Positions 34,482 through 43,717 of a DNA stretch of 43,873 nucleotides are shown here, piece by piece (the stretch's first letter is position 1; each line of letters starts with the position of its first letter). Source of the DNA: Alphaproteobacteria bacterium (GTDB lineage Bacteria > Pseudomonadota > Alphaproteobacteria > UBA2966); NCBI GenBank assembly GCA_018650465.1, contig JABIFY010000041.1, positions 1 to 43,873 of the forward strand. The letters run 5' to 3'. The translations under genes were made by a program, and so were the position numbers. The notes under the pieces were generated by a model. It did no database searches. It was given only the letters and a program-made list of their open reading frames with translations, and had not been told where the DNA came from.

Positions 34482-35848
34482 GCGAAAACCTCCCGTGCGT
34501 GCACATGGGGCAAGACGTCATCCCGGTCGATCAGAATGGAAGCTGTGCTGACATGTTCAGTAACGTACTGGCGCACACCACCACCTGCGGCCGGACCAGA
34601 ACAATAAAGACTGAGCACTTCATCGGAGACTTGTTGCGCGGTTTTCCTCACGCTTGCGCGCACTGCCGCCCGCACCCGGTATTCGCCATCAAGCGGCAAC
34701 TTCGCCTGGACGCGTTTGCTGCCCATATCATTGTCATGCACAGCGCCCGCACCAAATATATCAACCCGCACAGGTTCCTGAATACCGAGTATTTGGCAGC
34801 GGCGGCGAATGACAGATGCCGCCAGTTCGGCCCGCGCCAGCGCATTGGGTCCGGCATAGGTGATTTCGCCTTCGCCCAACCAGCCCCCATCAATGGAAAT
34901 TGTGGCCTTTAATGTCGGCGGCGGCGGCGTACCCTTTGCCCCGGTTATCCGGACCCTGTTGGGTGCAATTTCTTCAACAGAAATATTGCTTAAATCCAGC
35001 ACAACATCTGGCGTCAGATAATTTGCCGGATCGTGAATTTCATACAAGGCCTGTTCGATGACTGTGGCCCGTGAAACAAGGCCACCGGTATGGGCTGCCT
35101 TGGTGATGACCATGTCACCAGCCTCGTCCACTTCGGCGATGGGAAAGCCGACCTCGGCCAGGTCTGGCACATCCTTGAAACCGGGATCGGCAAAATAGGC
35201 CCCGGTCACCTGGCCACCACACTCCAGCAAATGCCCGGCCATGGTGCCTTGCGCCAGGCGATCCCAATCGCCTGCTGCCCAACCGAATTCATGGATCAAC
35301 GGCCCCAACACCAGTGCCGCATCCGTCGTGCGTCCCACCAGCACCACATCCACGCCTATGGCCAGGGCATCAGCAATGGGTTGGGCACCCAGATAGGCGT
35401 TGGCCGCAACGATCTCCCGGTCAGCCAGGCCGATGCCCTCAATCGTTGGCAACTCCCGGATTGTCTCCACGGTGTGCACGGCCAACAAGTCATCGCCGGT
35501 AACAACGGCCACGCGCAAATCTGTAAGCCCCGCTTCAGCCGCTAACGCCAAAACGCGACGGGCCGCGCCCAGGGGATTGGCTGCCCCCATATTGGAAACA
35601 ATGCGGATATCATTGGCTTTGGCCTTTGCGAGGATGGGTTCAATATAGTGATCCAGATAAGGTGAATAACCAGCCTCTGGATCATTGCGCCGCAAGCGTT
35701 GGGCGATGGCCAGGGTGCGCTCGGCCAGCACTTCATAAATCAGATAACGCGGGCCATCACAGGCAGACAGGGTGTCAACGACAGGTCCCGCAGCGTCAAA
35801 CCGGTCACCGGAAAAACCGGCTCCACAACCAATAAATACCTTGTTCAT
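34478..35848 (-). CDS. AtuA-like protein (DUF1446), N-terminal part
   Basis: From ATG 35848 the product is 456 residues. GCGAGFSGDRFDAAGPVV, the VVTGDDLLA segment, VDVVLVGRTTDAALVLGPLI and HTGGLVS are characteristic of the AtuA/DUF1446 family implicated in acyclic terpene and isoprenoid-acid catabolism. The usual protein is fused with the small domain encoded just downstream. An open frame upstream to 35959 does not look like coding sequence; AGGGGG stands ten bases before 35848. It is divergent from the CitE gene, with a strong inverted repeat between them. Confidence 0.85.
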   Translation of the reverse strand: MNKVFIGCGAGFSGDRFDAAGPVVDTLSACDGPRYLIYEVLAERTLAIAQRLRRNDPEAGYSPYLDHYIEPILAKAKANDIRIVSNMGAANPLGAARRVLALAAEAGLTDLRVAVVTGDDLLAVHTVETIRELPTIEGIGLADREIVAANAYLGAQPIADALAIGVDVVLVGRTTDAALVLGPLIHEFGWAAGDWDRLAQGTMAGHLLECGGQVTGAYFADPGFKDVPDLAEVGFPIAEVDEAGDMVITKAAHTGGLVSRATVIEQALYEIHDPANYLTPDVVLDLSNISVEEIAPNRVRITGAKGTPPPPTLKATISIDGGWLGEGEITYAGPNALARAELAASVIRRRCQILGIQEPVRVDIFGAGAVHDNDMGSKRVQAKLPLDGEYRVRAAVRASVRKTAQQVSDEVLSLYCSGPAAGGGVRQYVTEHVSTASILIDRDDVLPHVHAREVFA

Positions 35849-35941
35849 ACTGAAAAAACCCCCTGTTAAGTAAACTATAGCATTTTCTACAAACGTTGAA
35901 TCTCTTGTTTGGCAGAAATAGAATCCATATGAGAGGACTGT

Positions 35942-35975
35942 GCGTTTTCCATGAAACATATTTCACGGAAAACGC
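35942..35975. promoter_or_regulatory. 34-nt inverted repeat between AtuA and CitE genes
   Basis: GCGTTTTCCATGAAA (35942-35956) and TTTCACGGAAAACGC (35961-35975) pair as 15-bp arms with one mismatch around CATA. Each arm contains its own TTTC...GAAA semi-symmetry. It sits in the 197-bp divergent intergenic region and is likely an operator controlling both transcription units. It could instead be an RNA hairpin. Confidence 0.6.
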
Positions 35976-36045
35976 CTCAGCTGGTTGACCTGTGTTGGGT
36001 CAAATTCGACAATGACAGGATCAACCCTGAAATATCGGAGACCTC

Positions 36046-36912
36046 ATGAGTACCGATGCCGACCGCCAAGTGCGCCCGCGCCGCAGTTTTATTTTCACAC
36101 CAGGTCTGAACCCGGCCATGTATCCCAAGGCCCTGGCTTCAGGTGCAGATATTGTCTGTGTCGAACTTGAAGACGGCATTGCGCCAAAGGACAAAGACGC
36201 CGCGCGCGCCAACGCCCTGGCCCTGTTTACCGAGCCCCAGGCTGATGACGGTGTTGAGCGGGTCGTACGCATCAATTGCCTGCGCGAGGCCTTTGGCCTG
36301 GCGGATGTCACAGCCGTCTTGCATACGGACACACCACCGCCGGCCCTGATGCTGCCAAAAGTGAAGACACCAGAAGAAATTGTCTGGCTGGATGATCTGC
36401 TGAGTGAGCGCGGCCACGACACTCGTCTGCATGTCATCATCGAAACCAATGCTGGTCTGGAGGCAGTACAGGAAATTGCCAGGGCTTCATCGCGGATTGA
36501 TGCCCTGTTCTTTGGCGGGGTCGATATGGCTGCGGAATTGCGCTGCACAAATGCCTGGGAGCCATTGCTTTATGCCCGCTCACGGATTGTCCATGCCGCA
36601 GCCAGTGCCGGTCTGGATGTATTGGATGTGCCCTGGCTTGATCTTGACGATCCAGAGGGCATGAAAGTAGAAGCGGCGCGTTCACGTGATCTGGGTTTCA
36701 GTGGAAAAGGCTCTGTTCATCCAAAACAAATCGGAATTCTGAACAATGTCTTCACCCCGGACGACGCCGCCATCACCCATGCAAGGCGTATCATTGAAGC
36801 TTTCCGGGAAGCTGACACTGGCCTGGTGGTCGTTGACGGAAGACTGATCGAAAAACCGGTGTTGCGTGAAATGCATCGTATCCTTTCAATCGCTGACCGG
36901 CTGAAAAGATAG
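36046..36912 (+). CDS. CitE-type CoA-ester lyase (HpcH/HpaI aldolase superfamily)
   Basis: This 288-residue protein matches CitE-like lyases of malyl-CoA, citramalyl-CoA or related hydroxyacyl-CoA thioesters. Marks are RSFIFTPGLNPAMYPKAL, ELEDGIAPKDKDAAR (metal and substrate region), HVIIETNAGLEAVQEIA, FFGGVDMAAEL and FSGKGSVHPKQI. GGAGACC precedes ATG 36046. It is divergent from the AtuA pair, so it probably cleaves a hydroxyacyl-CoA intermediate of the same pathway. The exact substrate is uncertain. Confidence 0.88.
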   Translation: MSTDADRQVRPRRSFIFTPGLNPAMYPKALASGADIVCVELEDGIAPKDKDAARANALALFTEPQADDGVERVVRINCLREAFGLADVTAVLHTDTPPPALMLPKVKTPEEIVWLDDLLSERGHDTRLHVIIETNAGLEAVQEIARASSRIDALFFGGVDMAAELRCTNAWEPLLYARSRIVHAAASAGLDVLDVPWLDLDDPEGMKVEAARSRDLGFSGKGSVHPKQIGILNNVFTPDDAAITHARRIIEAFREADTGLVVVDGRLIEKPVLREMHRILSIADRLKR

Positions 36913-36921
36913 GCTTGTCGA

Positions 36922-37884
36922 CTATTTCCAGACACGTTCAGCCACGGAGAGGAAATTGCCACCCAGAATGCCGATGACGTCTTCTTCACTTAAACCCCGT
37001 TCCAACATCAGCTCTGTTGCCCGTGGCAAAACATCCAGGCCCATGCAGCCGATATCGCCAACATAGCCTTCACTTTTGGGCCAGAAGGCCGGGTTTCTGG
37101 ACGTCAAACCGGATATTTCGTCCTCTCCCTCGAAGTAATCAAGGCCCATCCCCACATGTTGGGCACCAACCAGTTCGACGGTATAGATCACATGGTCAAC
37201 GAAGGCTTCGACGGTGGTGGTGCCGCCCAGAAACAATTGTACGCCATTAATGCCAATAACTCCGCCGGTTGCAGCGCAGGCCTTGATTTGTTCATCCAGA
37301 ATATTGCGTCCCTGATCGACCAGGGCACGTGGATTGGAATGGGAAAAAACCACCGGGTCCTTTGAAATTTCCATGGCTTCCATGGTCGTGCGATAGCCAC
37401 TGTGAGAACAGTCAACGACCATGCCTACCCGGTTCATTTCTTCCACCACATTGCGGCCAAAGGTGGACAGGCCGATGTCTGTATCATGACAACCACCCCC
37501 GGCCTTGTTGTTCAGGTTATAGGCAAACAACATGTGTTTAACGCCCAGGTCATAATACATGGAGACCATATCAAGGCTGTCGTTCAGCGATTCCATGCCT
37601 TCAATATCAAAGGTTACGGCAAGCTTGCCTGCCGCCTTGGCGTTAGCGATATCCTCAACCGTTTTGACGATGACATATTTATCGGTCATGCCTGCCAGTT
37701 GACGATGGAAGGAAGCCAGGGTTTTGACCGTATTATCCCAGGGCCGAACATCGTAACCAGCATTTACAGAAAGATAGTTTACGCCCGCTTTGCGCCACGC
37801 TTCCAGTTGATCAAGGTTGGCTTCGGGCTTGGATTCAAAACCGGCGTGATCGTCCCAAACGAGGGCGTTTTCATAAAGTTCCAT
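36922..37884 (-). CDS. M19-family dipeptidase (membrane dipeptidase-like)
   Basis: This 320-residue peptidase has the M19 TIM-barrel residues His13 (WDDHAGF), Glu95 (TFDIEGMES), His161 (VVDCSHSG) and His182 (VFSHSNPRAL). The usual first metal motif is His-x-Asp; here it is His-Ala-Gly, so the Asp ligand is missing and a one-metal or altered site is likely. There is no signal peptide, so it acts in the cytoplasm. It lies 23 bp after the last ABC transporter gene, so it probably hydrolyses what the transporter brings in. AAGGAT precedes the ATG. Confidence 0.87.
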   Translation of the reverse strand: MELYENALVWDDHAGFESKPEANLDQLEAWRKAGVNYLSVNAGYDVRPWDNTVKTLASFHRQLAGMTDKYVIVKTVEDIANAKAAGKLAVTFDIEGMESLNDSLDMVSMYYDLGVKHMLFAYNLNNKAGGGCHDTDIGLSTFGRNVVEEMNRVGMVVDCSHSGYRTTMEAMEISKDPVVFSHSNPRALVDQGRNILDEQIKACAATGGVIGINGVQLFLGGTTTVEAFVDHVIYTVELVGAQHVGMGLDYFEGEDEISGLTSRNPAFWPKSEGYVGDIGCMGLDVLPRATELMLERGLSEEDVIGILGGNFLSVAERVWK

Positions 37885-37907
37885 AGAGATAATCCTTCGA
37901 GACAGAA

Positions 37908-38903
37908 TCAGATGTCAGGGTCGTGACAGGCTGTCTGATGCAAAGTATCAGTGCCATGGCCCTTTAGTACCGGATTCTGTTCCCGGCACAGGGGTTGAAC
38001 CTTTGGACAGCGTCCGGCGAAGGGGCAGCCAGGAGGTGGATCAATGGGGGTCGGCGGATCGCCCTCCAGCACGACGCGGGTTTTGCGCTGGTCGGCATGA
38101 ATGGATGGCAAGGCCGCCAACAAAGACCCTGTATAGGGATGTTGCGGCTGATCAAAGACACTTTGCGTGGGGCCGGTTTCAACAATGTTACCCAGATACA
38201 TCACGGCGATACGGTCGCTCATATACCGCACCACACCGAGATCGTGGGAAATAAACAGGTAAGTCAGGCCCAGTTCGGTTTTTAATTCCTTCAGCAGATT
38301 CAGGGTTTGCGCCTGCACAGAGACATCAAGCGCCGATGTAGGTTCATCGAGGATGATCAGTTCCGGGTGCAACACCAAAGCCCGGGCCAGGGCGATGCGT
38401 TGGCGCTGGCCGCCTGAAAATTCATGGGGAAAGCGATAGAGGTGTTCCACGCCTAAGCCCACACGCTGAAGCATGGAAAGGGTTAAACGATCGGCTTCTG
38501 CGCCCTTGGCGATACCGTTTATCACCAAGGCTTCCCCCACCAGGTCCCGCACCATTTTGCGAGGATGCAGCGAGGAATAAGGATCCTGAAAGATCAACTG
38601 GATCTTTTTGGCAAGGCCGTCTACGTCGTCGCGGTCTTTACCCGCCAGTTCCAGGCCATCAAATTTAATACTACCACCACTGGTCGGCGTAAGGCCGACA
38701 ACGGCGCGGCCCAACGTGGTTTTGCCACAGCCCGATTCGCCAACCAGGCCCAGAACTTCGCCGCGCCTGGCGCTGATGCTGACACCGTTGACGGCATGCA
38801 CCGTGGCATGGGTGCGCATTAACAGGCCACTGCGCAAGGCAAACGTGACGTGCAGATCGCGAATGTCCAACAATGGCTGCGTTTGATCCAGCATGGCGTT
38901 CAA
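37908..38903 (-). CDS. Oligo/dipeptide ABC transporter ATPase (DppF-like)
   Basis: This 331-residue ATPase energises the peptide-type importer of this operon. It has Walker A GESGCGKT (about 55-62), the signature FSGGQRQR, Walker B LIILDEPTSALD and H-loop FISHDLGV, and the oligopeptide-transporter C-terminal region with Cys-rich GCPFAGRCPKVQPLC. It overlaps the DppD-like gene by four bases and forms a heterodimer with it. The substrate may be a peptide or another small molecule. Confidence 0.92.
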   Translation of the reverse strand: MNAMLDQTQPLLDIRDLHVTFALRSGLLMRTHATVHAVNGVSISARRGEVLGLVGESGCGKTTLGRAVVGLTPTSGGSIKFDGLELAGKDRDDVDGLAKKIQLIFQDPYSSLHPRKMVRDLVGEALVINGIAKGAEADRLTLSMLQRVGLGVEHLYRFPHEFSGGQRQRIALARALVLHPELIILDEPTSALDVSVQAQTLNLLKELKTELGLTYLFISHDLGVVRYMSDRIAVMYLGNIVETGPTQSVFDQPQHPYTGSLLAALPSIHADQRKTRVVLEGDPPTPIDPPPGCPFAGRCPKVQPLCREQNPVLKGHGTDTLHQTACHDPDI

Positions 38904-39937
38904 ACCTCAAGTCCAGCACTGGGCCCACTTGAAGCGCTGGCTTGTGGTGAGGATGTCTCGTGCAGGAAGCAGGCGACCTGGTGGCCGGGACCGACGTCAA
39001 AAACCGGCGGTTTTTGGCGGAAACAGCGATCCATGGCTTGCGGACAACGCGGGGCAAAGCGACAGCCAAGCGGTTCCTCCAGCAAATTCGGCACCGTGCC
39101 CTTGATGGAATAAAGCGGCTGGCCTGGATCAATGGCGTCGGGCAAGGTGCGCAGCAGGCCCTGGGTGTAGGGATGTTGCGGATTTTCCATCACCTCCTCC
39201 ACCAGACCACTTTCGGCCACACTGCCCGCATACATAACGATTACCCGATCACAGGTTTCAGCTACCACGCCAAGATCATGGCTGATCATCAGGACCGAGG
39301 ATCCAATGTCTTCAATCAGGCCATTGATCAGGTCAATGATCTGGGCCTGAATGGTTACATCCAGGGCTGATGTGGGCTCGTCCGCGATCAACAGTTTCGG
39401 GCGCGTCACCAGCATCATGGCAATCATGATGCGCTGGGCCATACCACCGGACAATTCGTGCGGAAAGCGCTTGGACATATGCCCCGGATCGGGGATGGAG
39501 ACGGCATTCAACATATCCAGAGCCTGAGCCATGGCCGCCCGTTTGCCCAGAGACCGGTCATGGATCATCAGGGTTTCTGCCACCTGTTTGCCCACCCGCA
39601 TGGAGGGGTTCAGGGACATTTTGGGCTCCTGCATGATCATGGAAATCTGGTTGCCACGAATATCGCGGATTTCCTTTTCACTGAGCTCCAGCAATTGTTT
39701 ATCTTCGAAGCGGATGTGACCGCGAATGATTTTTCCGGGTGGCGATATAATACGCAGAATGGCGCGCGCCGTCAGTGATTTACCGCAACCGGTTTCGCCC
39801 ACCAAACCAACGCTTTCGCCCTGGCCCAATTTGAAGGATACATCCTCCAGGGCATGCACGGTGCCGCGCAGGGTGTAAAAACGCACCGCCAGATCATCGA
39901 CTTCCAGCAAAGGCCTTTGATTCATTGAACCGTTCAT
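38900..39937 (-). CDS. Oligo/dipeptide ABC transporter ATPase (DppD-like)
   Basis: This 345-residue ATPase is the second half of the transporter motor. Walker A is GETGCGKS, the signature LSGGMAQR (the form seen in DppD), Walker B LLIADEPTSALD, H-loop MISHDLGV. The C-terminal Cys-rich segment GCRFAPRCPQAMDRC is as in the family. A nested ATG at 39925 (MNQRPLLEV) is an alternative start; the frame from 39937 overlaps the stop of the permease gene. Confidence 0.92.
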   Translation of the reverse strand: MNGSMNQRPLLEVDDLAVRFYTLRGTVHALEDVSFKLGQGESVGLVGETGCGKSLTARAILRIISPPGKIIRGHIRFEDKQLLELSEKEIRDIRGNQISMIMQEPKMSLNPSMRVGKQVAETLMIHDRSLGKRAAMAQALDMLNAVSIPDPGHMSKRFPHELSGGMAQRIMIAMMLVTRPKLLIADEPTSALDVTIQAQIIDLINGLIEDIGSSVLMISHDLGVVAETCDRVIVMYAGSVAESGLVEEVMENPQHPYTQGLLRTLPDAIDPGQPLYSIKGTVPNLLEEPLGCRFAPRCPQAMDRCFRQKPPVFDVGPGHQVACFLHETSSPQASASSGPSAGLEV

Positions 39938-40848
39938 CAGCTTTGCCTCTGATGGGGATCAAGGATATCCCGGATACCATCGCCGATCAGGTTAAAGCCC
40001 AGCACAACAATCAAAATGGCGATGCCGGGCAAGGTGGATACCCACCATTGATCAACCAGATAATCACGACCATCGGAGACCATCAGGCCCCATTCCGGCG
40101 AGGGTGGTTGCGCGCCCAGACCCAGAAATCCAAGGCCCGCCGCGATCAGGATAATCGCACCCATGTCAAAGCTGACACGCACGATCAAAGTTGACATGCA
40201 CATGGGCGTAATGTGGCCGATCATGATGCGCAAACGCCCGGCGCCCAGCACCCGTATGGCCTGGATGTAATCGCTGTTGCGAACCGCCAGCGTTTCCGCC
40301 CGGACCATACGGGCATAACCGGGCCAGTTGGCGATCGATATGGCGATGATGGCATTTTCCAGACCGGCGCCCAGGGCCGCGGCAAAAGCCACAGCCAGAA
40401 TAAGCTTGGGGAAGGCCAGAAAGACGTCGGATATCCGCATCAATACTTCGTCAACCCAGCCGCCGAGATAACCGGACAGGACGCCGACGACCAATCCGAT
40501 AGGGCCGCTGATCACAGCGACCAGAATGGCAATCATCAATGTCAGGCGAGAGCCGTGGACGACCCGGGAATAGATATCCCGACCCAGATTGTCGGTGCCA
40601 AACCAATGCGCCGCCGAGGGCGCGTGCAAGCGGTCCGCCAGAACCTGGTTAAAGGGATCATGGGTCGCCAACAGAGGTGCAATGAAGGCAATCAGGATCA
40701 GCAAGGCGATAACAATTGTGCCGACCATGGTGATGGGATTGCGCTTCCACAAAGTATAGCTGTCCTGAAAATAGCGCTTGCGGGCTTCGCTGCGCATCTG
40801 GCGCACGACCTCGGGCTTCAGGGCATCTTCGCGTGTGGTATCAGACAT
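39937..40848 (-). CDS. Oligo/dipeptide ABC transporter permease (DppC-like)
   Basis: This 303-residue inner-membrane permease has an N-terminal cytoplasmic segment, a first helix near 37-60 and the family's periplasmic FGTDNLGRDIYSRV motif, followed by five more helices. The EAA loop is represented around IQAIRVLGAGRLRIMIGHITP. It pairs with the DppB-like permease. The ATG at 40848 is preceded by GGAG in the second copy of a small duplicated segment. Confidence 0.92.
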   Translation of the reverse strand: MSDTTREDALKPEVVRQMRSEARKRYFQDSYTLWKRNPITMVGTIVIALLILIAFIAPLLATHDPFNQVLADRLHAPSAAHWFGTDNLGRDIYSRVVHGSRLTLMIAILVAVISGPIGLVVGVLSGYLGGWVDEVLMRISDVFLAFPKLILAVAFAAALGAGLENAIIAISIANWPGYARMVRAETLAVRNSDYIQAIRVLGAGRLRIMIGHITPMCMSTLIVRVSFDMGAIILIAAGLGFLGLGAQPPSPEWGLMVSDGRDYLVDQWWVSTLPGIAILIVVLGFNLIGDGIRDILDPHQRQS

Positions 40849-40853
40849 ATCGG

Positions 40854-40880
40854 TTACTCATCTCCATCTTACTCATCTCC
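40854..40880 (-). repeat. 12-bp tandem repeat covering the DppB stop and DppC ribosome-binding site
   Basis: GGAGATGAGTAA (minus strand) occurs at 40869-40880, where it carries the natural stop of the DppB-like gene, and again at 40854-40865, 15 bp further on. The second copy supplies a GGAG before the DppC-like start. It looks like a recent duplication at the gene junction. Confidence 0.7.
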
Positions 40881-41888
40881 TTGGGCCAGGGTGATTTTGG
40901 GATTGAGATAGGCATACAAAAGATCGACCAGAAGGTTGACCAGGCTGTAACTGATGGCGACCAACATGGTGCCGCCAACAATGGCGTTCAGGTCCAGGGT
41001 TAAAAAGGCCACTGTCAGATAACGACCCAGGCCCGGCCACGAGAAGATGGTTTCCGTCAGCACCGCCCCTTCCAGCAAACCACCATAGGTCAGGCCGATC
41101 ATGGTCACTGTGGGCACCAGGGCATTGGGGAAGGCATGGCGCGCAATCACCCAGAATTCAGACAGACCCTTGATGCGGGCCGTCTTGACATATTCCTGGG
41201 ACAAGACGTCCAGCATGGATGATCTGGCAATCCGGGCGATGCCTGCCAGACCAAAAAGGCCCAGCACTGTTGCCGGCATGATGGAATGCATAAACGCGTC
41301 CCAAAAAACTTCCCCGTCGCCAGCAATGGCACTGTCGATCAACAACATGCCGGTAATGCGGGGTGGTTCGATCAGCATGATATCCAGACGACCTGGTTCC
41401 GGCAGCCAATCCAGCTTGAAATAGAAGATCAGCAACAAGACCAGACCCAGCCAGAAAACCGGCATGGACACACCGATTAAACTGATGACACGTGCAGCCT
41501 GATCGAGGAAGGAATTGCGCTTTACCGCCGAAATCACACCAAGGGGAATGCCAAACACAATAGCGATAATCATGGCAATAGAGGCCAGCTCAAACGTGGC
41601 CGGGAAAAAATATAGAATGTCATCAAGGACAGGACGCCCCGTCTGGAAAGACATGCCCAAATCAAAATGGGCCAAGCGTTCTATATAACGATAGAACTGC
41701 ACATGTAAGGGCTGATCAAAGCCATAAAGGGCGCGCAGACGTTCAACCGTTTCCGGGTCGGCTTGTGGTCCGGCAATGGCGGCCAGGGGATCAAGGGGCA
41801 CGATCAGTGAGAGGAAAAAAGTCACGATCGCTATCCCTGCAACGGTTATGCACAGGGAGACCAGGCGCTTGAGTATGTAATTACCCAT
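40869..41888 (-). CDS. Oligo/dipeptide ABC transporter permease (DppB-like)
   Basis: This 339-residue permease has the typical N-terminal YILKRLVSLCITVAGIAIVT helix, a large periplasmic loop with LYGFDQPLHVQFYRYI, and C-terminal helices with the EAA-type ARHAFPNALVPTVTMIGLTY and the TETIFSWPGLG segment. It forms the channel with DppC. It has a poor ribosome-binding site and follows a terminator-like hairpin, so it may be expressed less than the binding protein. Confidence 0.92.
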   Translation of the reverse strand: MGNYILKRLVSLCITVAGIAIVTFFLSLIVPLDPLAAIAGPQADPETVERLRALYGFDQPLHVQFYRYIERLAHFDLGMSFQTGRPVLDDILYFFPATFELASIAMIIAIVFGIPLGVISAVKRNSFLDQAARVISLIGVSMPVFWLGLVLLLIFYFKLDWLPEPGRLDIMLIEPPRITGMLLIDSAIAGDGEVFWDAFMHSIMPATVLGLFGLAGIARIARSSMLDVLSQEYVKTARIKGLSEFWVIARHAFPNALVPTVTMIGLTYGGLLEGAVLTETIFSWPGLGRYLTVAFLTLDLNAIVGGTMLVAISYSLVNLLVDLLYAYLNPKITLAQGDE

Positions 41889-41908
41889 AAATAATTGTGA
41901 ATATCTTT

Positions 41909-41943
41909 AAAAAAATGGCGCCGATCCTTGCGGGACCGGCGCC
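41909..41943 (-). terminator. Internal terminator/attenuator hairpin after the binding-protein gene
   Basis: On the minus strand GGCGCCGGTCCC pairs with GGATCGGCGCC around a short loop (41917-41943; 11-bp stem with one mismatch) and is followed by a run of seven T (41909-41915, after one A). It begins 14 bp after the stop of the binding-protein gene and ends 20 bp before the permease gene. Partial termination here would make binding protein in excess over permeases, as is common for such operons. Confidence 0.85.
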
Positions 41944-41957
41944 TGTTTTTGGCTAAA

Positions 41958-43547
41958 TCAGCCTTTGCTCACGGTATAGAGCTTCCACAGATCAAATGTC
42001 GGTGGTGGCAAGAAGCCTTTCACATTGTTCCGTACGCCATACTGATACAGTGGCTGAAACAGGAAGATATATGGACCATCCTGCTGGATGATGTCGTTGG
42101 CTTTATTATACAACGCCATACGCTTTGTTTGGTCCATTTCTCGGCTGGCTTGATCGATCAGGCCGGCAGTGGTGTCATTGTAATACGCATTACGCCATGA
42201 CAGTTGCTTCACAGTGTGATCAGCAAATGGCTGGGCGTTGGTGTGCGGATCGTTATAGTCCGGACCCCAGCGCGCCATGATGATGTCATGGTTTTGCTTG
42301 CGATAGTCAGGCCACAATTGTGACGAGATCATCTTGTTGATCTTCAGCTTGATACCGATTTTGGCCAAAGATGCCTGCAGAACCTGAGATAGTTCAGGGT
42401 TCGGGGTTTGATCACCGGTATTAATGGTGGTCTCAAACCCGTTCGGGAAACCGGCTTCGGCCATCAGGGCCTTGGCTTTGGCAATATCCTGCGTGAAGTG
42501 GATTTTTGGGTTGTAGCCTGCAAAACCTTCAGGAATAAAGGTGTTGATAGCCTTGGCAGCACCGCCCATGACGTGGTTGATGATGCCGTCATAATCCACG
42601 GCATAACGAATGGCCTGACGCACCTTGGCATTCTTCAGCGGACCCTTGGTGACGTTCATGCCGACATAATAGATCGTCGTCGCCGGGAATTTGTCGATGT
42701 GCAATTCTGAACTGCTTTGCAAGGCTTTGACCTGATCCGGGAACAATTCCCAGGCAATATCAATATCACCTTTTTCGACCTGCAAACGACGGCTGGTGGC
42801 TTCGTTGATTTCTTTGACAACAACACGCTTCAGCTTGGGTACGTTGCCCCAGTGACCTGAGAAAGCATCCAGAATGACACGGTCATTCTTGGCCCACTTA
42901 CGCATAATGAAAGAACCGGAACCGGCTTCATTTGTGCTCAACCAGGTCAGACCCATATCACCCTTGGGGTGTTTGTCAGTCTTCTTGGCGTGGCCTTGTA
43001 CAACCTTGGAATCAACAATGCCTGTGACACCGGACGCCAAACAGGCCAGAAAAATACCGCCGGCATATTTTTTGTCGAGGGTGATCTGAACAGTGTGGTC
43101 GTCAACAGCTTTCATGCTGTCTGGTGTGATACCAAACTGGGTTAAAATGAAAGAAGGTGTTTCTTTCAAAGTGACCACGCGACCAAGTGAATAAACGACA
43201 TCGGCGGCTGTGACAGCGTTACCACTGTGAAACTTTGCGTCTGTGCGCAGTTTGAATGTCCAGGTCTTGCCATCAGCGGAAACTGACCATGACGTCGCCA
43301 ATGAAGGTCCTGGTACATCATATTTGCCGGGCGCAAAATCAAGCAACCGGTCATAAGTTTGGGAATTGACACCGATTCCGGCAAATTCAAAGGCCTTCGC
43401 CGGATCGAGGCTGATCAGGTCACTTGTGGCCATACCAATAACCAGCACATCGTTACGGCTGGCGGCCTGGGCCGGGCTTCCTGTCGCGAGCACTGCTGTC
43501 GCGGCCAAAGCCACGGATACAGTGAGAGCGCCGAGTAGTTGTCTCAT
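41958..43547 (-). CDS. Oligo/dipeptide ABC transporter substrate-binding protein (SBP_bac_5)
   Basis: This 529-residue periplasmic binding protein has a signal peptide ending at SPAQA-ASRN (about 28) and family-5 marks: LATSWSVSADGKTWTFKLRTDAKFHSGNAVTAADV, VRQAIRYAVDYDGI and GFPNGFETTI. It captures the substrate and delivers it to the two permeases. GGGGGAG precedes ATG 43547, a strong ribosome-binding site. The binding specificity cannot be inferred; family members bind peptides, opines, metals or glycosides. The downstream M19 dipeptidase gene supports a peptide-like ligand. Confidence 0.93.
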   Translation of the reverse strand: MRQLLGALTVSVALAATAVLATGSPAQAASRNDVLVIGMATSDLISLDPAKAFEFAGIGVNSQTYDRLLDFAPGKYDVPGPSLATSWSVSADGKTWTFKLRTDAKFHSGNAVTAADVVYSLGRVVTLKETPSFILTQFGITPDSMKAVDDHTVQITLDKKYAGGIFLACLASGVTGIVDSKVVQGHAKKTDKHPKGDMGLTWLSTNEAGSGSFIMRKWAKNDRVILDAFSGHWGNVPKLKRVVVKEINEATSRRLQVEKGDIDIAWELFPDQVKALQSSSELHIDKFPATTIYYVGMNVTKGPLKNAKVRQAIRYAVDYDGIINHVMGGAAKAINTFIPEGFAGYNPKIHFTQDIAKAKALMAEAGFPNGFETTINTGDQTPNPELSQVLQASLAKIGIKLKINKMISSQLWPDYRKQNHDIIMARWGPDYNDPHTNAQPFADHTVKQLSWRNAYYNDTTAGLIDQASREMDQTKRMALYNKANDIIQQDGPYIFLFQPLYQYGVRNNVKGFLPPPTFDLWKLYTVSKG

Positions 43548-43717
43548 GTAATTCTCCCCCTAAGGTTTCTGGAAGTTTTTATATTTATGGCAAAATTGTT
43601 TCACGAATTTGGTTGTGAAGATACTTGTTTATGAGAATACTTCAGACTCAAAGTAATTTTTGCCCCTGACCTCACAGTACCCGACTTAATAGGATAAAGC
43701 CCTGAAGTGATTCATAC

